DNA of 64,000 nucleotides from the NCBI RefSeq assembly GCF_014822185.1, contig NZ_QVLR01000079.1, positions 37,401 through 101,400 on the forward strand. The letters run 5' to 3'. This stretch comes from Azoarcus sp. Aa7. GTDB taxonomy: Bacteria; Pseudomonadota; Gammaproteobacteria; Burkholderiales; Rhodocyclaceae. Below, one piece after another: positions 62,463-64,000 of the stretch (position 1 is its first letter; each line of letters opens with the position of its first letter). The position numbers and the translations under genes were made by a program. Under the pieces are notes generated by a model. The model saw nothing but the letters and a program-made list of their open reading frames with translations. It did not search any database and was not told where the DNA came from.

Positions 62463-63335
62463 TCAGCTGTCGAGCGCGGCGTGGAGTTCCGCGGCCGCGG
62501 CGTTCATGTCGTCGATGAGGGACAGATAGGGTTCGCCGAGCTCGGCGCGGGCCTGCGCGGCGGCGTCGAAATCCTTCTTCATCCACTCGAAATGTCCACC
62601 GGCCATGACGTTGCCGATGTAGACGATGTCGGTGAGGTTGCGCGGATATTCGGGCATGGGGCGGGGGTGATCGTGGTCGCGCGTGGCGATGGCGATTTCT
62701 TCGGGGATGCCGAGGGCGAAGAGGAGCGACTCGCCGATGCTCTCGTGCCACTGGTAGACAAGGTGCTTGACGGTATCCGGCCGTTGACGCAATTCGTCGT
62801 ACTGCGAGGCGCGATAGAGCATGTAGCTGGCGCCCAGGTCATGCACCAGGCCGGCGAACAGCGCCTGATCGGCGGTTACGCGACCGAACTTGCGCGCGAG
62901 AACGGAACAGGCGGCTGCGGTGGTCACGGAATGCGTCCACAGCCGTCGGGAGACGCCGTCGAAGTCGGTGAGATCCTTCGCCAGCAGGAGTTGCTTCATC
63001 GCGACGCCGAGCGCGAGGGAACGCACCGACTTTGTGCCGATGCGCATGATTGCGGATTGCAGATCCTTGCACGGCGGGCCATCGCGGCGGTTGAGCACGG
63101 AATTGGCAACGCTCAGCAGGCGGCTGCTGATCAGGGGGTCGAGGCTTACGGCAGTGCTGATCTTCTCGATCGGGGCGTCCGGGTCGTCGAGCAGTTCGCG
63201 CAGGCGGATGGTGACGTCGAAACAGGTCGGAAAGACCAGTTTGCGCGACATTTCGCTGGCGATGTCTTCCAGCATCTGGAAACGCTGGGCCTTCAGCGCG
63301 TCGCCGGTCTTGTCTTCTTCGCGTGTAGTGGACAT
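62463..63335 (-). CDS. HDOD domain protein
   Basis: A 290-residue signalling protein with an HDOD domain over about residues 25-225: LVFPTCFDVTIRLRELLDDPDAPIEKISTAVSLDPLISSRLLSVANS is the diagnostic stretch, followed by LFAGLVHDLGASYML. HDOD proteins lack full HD-hydrolase activity and often act in c-di-GMP or stress signalling. The start MSTTREEDK is used; in-frame codons upstream are proline/arginine-rich. A nine-G tract lies 19-27 bp before the start codon. Confidence 0.85.
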   Translation of the reverse strand: MSTTREEDKTGDALKAQRFQMLEDIASEMSRKLVFPTCFDVTIRLRELLDDPDAPIEKISTAVSLDPLISSRLLSVANSVLNRRDGPPCKDLQSAIMRIGTKSVRSLALGVAMKQLLLAKDLTDFDGVSRRLWTHSVTTAAACSVLARKFGRVTADQALFAGLVHDLGASYMLYRASQYDELRQRPDTVKHLVYQWHESIGESLLFALGIPEEIAIATRDHDHPRPMPEYPRNLTDIVYIGNVMAGGHFEWMKKDFDAAAQARAELGEPYLSLIDDMNAAAAELHAALDS

Positions 63336-63432
63336 TGCGGGTAGTGCGGGGTTGGGGGGGGGTGTCGGGCGTTCGCGGAGCGGCGGCCGTCTTCGCGCGG
63401 AAGCGGGATCGGCCGTCGCGGACGATCCTGAA

Positions 63433-63897
63433 TTATGAACTTCGAATGAGACGCAGGTCCGTGATGAATTCCTGCGCGTTGCCAATGGCGATCTTCGTAA
63501 AGGAGGGGTGCAAGGGGTTGAGCAGGTAGTTGGTTTCCGAGGGGATCACTGCGCTGGGAACGGCGAGCACGGCGGCGGAACTGTCCTTCGCCCAGTCGCT
63601 GCCGAGACCCTGCAGGTGTTCGCGCGCTTCGGGGGTGCGCCAGTCGCCGGGCAGCTCGTCCACGGCGATGCGGTCGATGCGCAGCCCGCTCGGAATTCTT
63701 GCCGGGATGACCACATGGCGGGCGCGCAAGGGTTCGTCCTGTACGAGCATTTCGAGCATGGCCAGGGACTGTGTCGCAGCGGTGTACACCATCTGGACGC
63801 CTTTGCGGTTCCAGCGTCCGCCGTACAGGCGCGCGCCTTCGCCCGAGAATGCCGAATGCGCGAAGCGCGCCGTCACCAGACGCCACACCGTGAGCAT
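63433..63897 (-). CDS. RES domain toxin (type II toxin-antitoxin)
   Basis: A 154-residue RES-domain protein. The conserved arginine region WRLVTARFAHSAFSGEGARLYGGRWNRKG, followed by a conserved Glu in SLAMLEML and a late Ser region, gives the family its name. RES toxins (such as MbcT, ParT, Xre-RES) degrade or phosphorylise NAD+ or modify cell enzymes. Its ATG overlaps the antitoxin stop by one base (TGATG), the usual order antitoxin then toxin. Confidence 0.92.
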   Translation of the reverse strand: MLTVWRLVTARFAHSAFSGEGARLYGGRWNRKGVQMVYTAATQSLAMLEMLVQDEPLRARHVVIPARIPSGLRIDRIAVDELPGDWRTPEAREHLQGLGSDWAKDSSAAVLAVPSAVIPSETNYLLNPLHPSFTKIAIGNAQEFITDLRLIRSS

Positions 63898-64000
63898 CAG
63901 GCGAATACGCCGTGCTCGATGCGGCCCAGGGTGTCCAGCACGCTCTCGGCACCGATGTCCGTGTCCATGAGCGACAGCGGCACCGCGGTGCCGAGCGCCG
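63897..64000 (-). CDS. Xre/MbcA/ParS-type antitoxin, C-terminal fragment in window
   Basis: Translating the minus strand up to the window edge gives ALGTAVPLSLMDTDIGAESV followed by LDTLGRIEHGVFA and a stop. This is the standard C-terminus of MbcA/ParS/Xre antitoxins that insert into the RES toxin active site. The N-terminal HTH lies outside the window. One-base overlap with the toxin start indicates coupling. Confidence 0.85.
   Translation of the reverse strand, partial: ALGTAVPLSLMDTDIGAESVLDTLGRIEHGVFA

Overview
The window is GC-rich chromosomal DNA with dense, mostly ordinary housekeeping gene content and ATGA/GTGA-type start-stop overlaps. The proteins look betaproteobacterial. The pyrG-kdsA-eno-ftsB block, a single LolC/E-type permease directly upstream of lolD, HiPIP, ETF-QO and 2,4-dienoyl-CoA reductase point to the Rhodocyclales (Azoarcus/Aromatoleum/Thauera-like). 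That placement is inference from gene content and protein style; no rRNA gene is present. I see no tRNA, rRNA, CRISPR array, insertion sequence or prophage.

Layout, left to right. 1-1890 (minus): a cut-off UbiB-family kinase and a helical protein of unknown function. 2092-5854 (plus): Xaa-His dipeptidase and a small DUF3820 protein, then an Ada-AlkA alkylation-repair operon preceded by an Ada-box-like site. 6059-9578 (plus): a four-gene MCE/Mla-type lipid transporter operon. 9625-12909 (minus): MFS exporter, M20 amidohydrolase and MarR regulator, with two matched operator-like dyads upstream. 13321-16073 (minus): recJ and an RpfE-like gene. 16172-18899 (minus): HiPIP, UspA and L-lactate permease, the last with a GntR/FadR-type operator candidate. 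19151-25815: lolC/E-lolD, DUF2062, comEC, an alpha/beta hydrolase and a DUF599 protein. 25847-30817: msrB, a DUF2863-like protein, and ppsR divergent from ppsA. 30882-32906 (minus): fadH. 33253-35099 (plus): LytM/M23 peptidase, a coiled-coil membrane protein and a bactofilin, a probable cell-shape operon. 35123-40287 (minus): a tightly overlapping five-gene cassette (PAP2, flippase-like protein, GT2, ArnT-like GT39, PAP2) that looks like a polyprenyl-phosphate-linked envelope glycosylation pathway.

40498-44430: purL. 44572-49398 (plus): a copper operon with DUF2946, PCu(A)C chaperone, TonB-dependent receptor, a BNR/sialidase-like propeller with a CECC motif, and a thioredoxin-like protein. 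A 16-bp palindrome lies upstream of it. 49486-53565: ETF-QO divergent from an acyl-CoA thioesterase across a perfect 20-bp palindrome, then an isochorismatase-like hydrolase and a pyruvyl-transferase-like protein. 53677-57908 (plus): pyrG, kdsA, eno, ftsB. 57939-63335 (minus): CBS-pair protein, NlpC/P60 lipoprotein, MliC-like and SIMPL proteins, a serralysin-like RTX metalloprotease and an HDOD protein. 63433-64000 (minus): a RES toxin and the 3' end of its Xre/MbcA/ParS-type antitoxin.

Most informative observations: (i) the 20-bp palindrome between ETF-QO and the thioesterase recurs with 16 of 20 identical bases upstream of fadH, suggesting one beta-oxidation regulator; (ii) an AAT-N6-GCAA Ada box before ada-alkA; (iii) paired GTTGC-N5-GCAAC dyads before the MFS/M20/MarR operon; (iv) the PAP2-bracketed glycosylation cassette; (v) the copper operon with an uncharacterised CECC-bearing beta-propeller.
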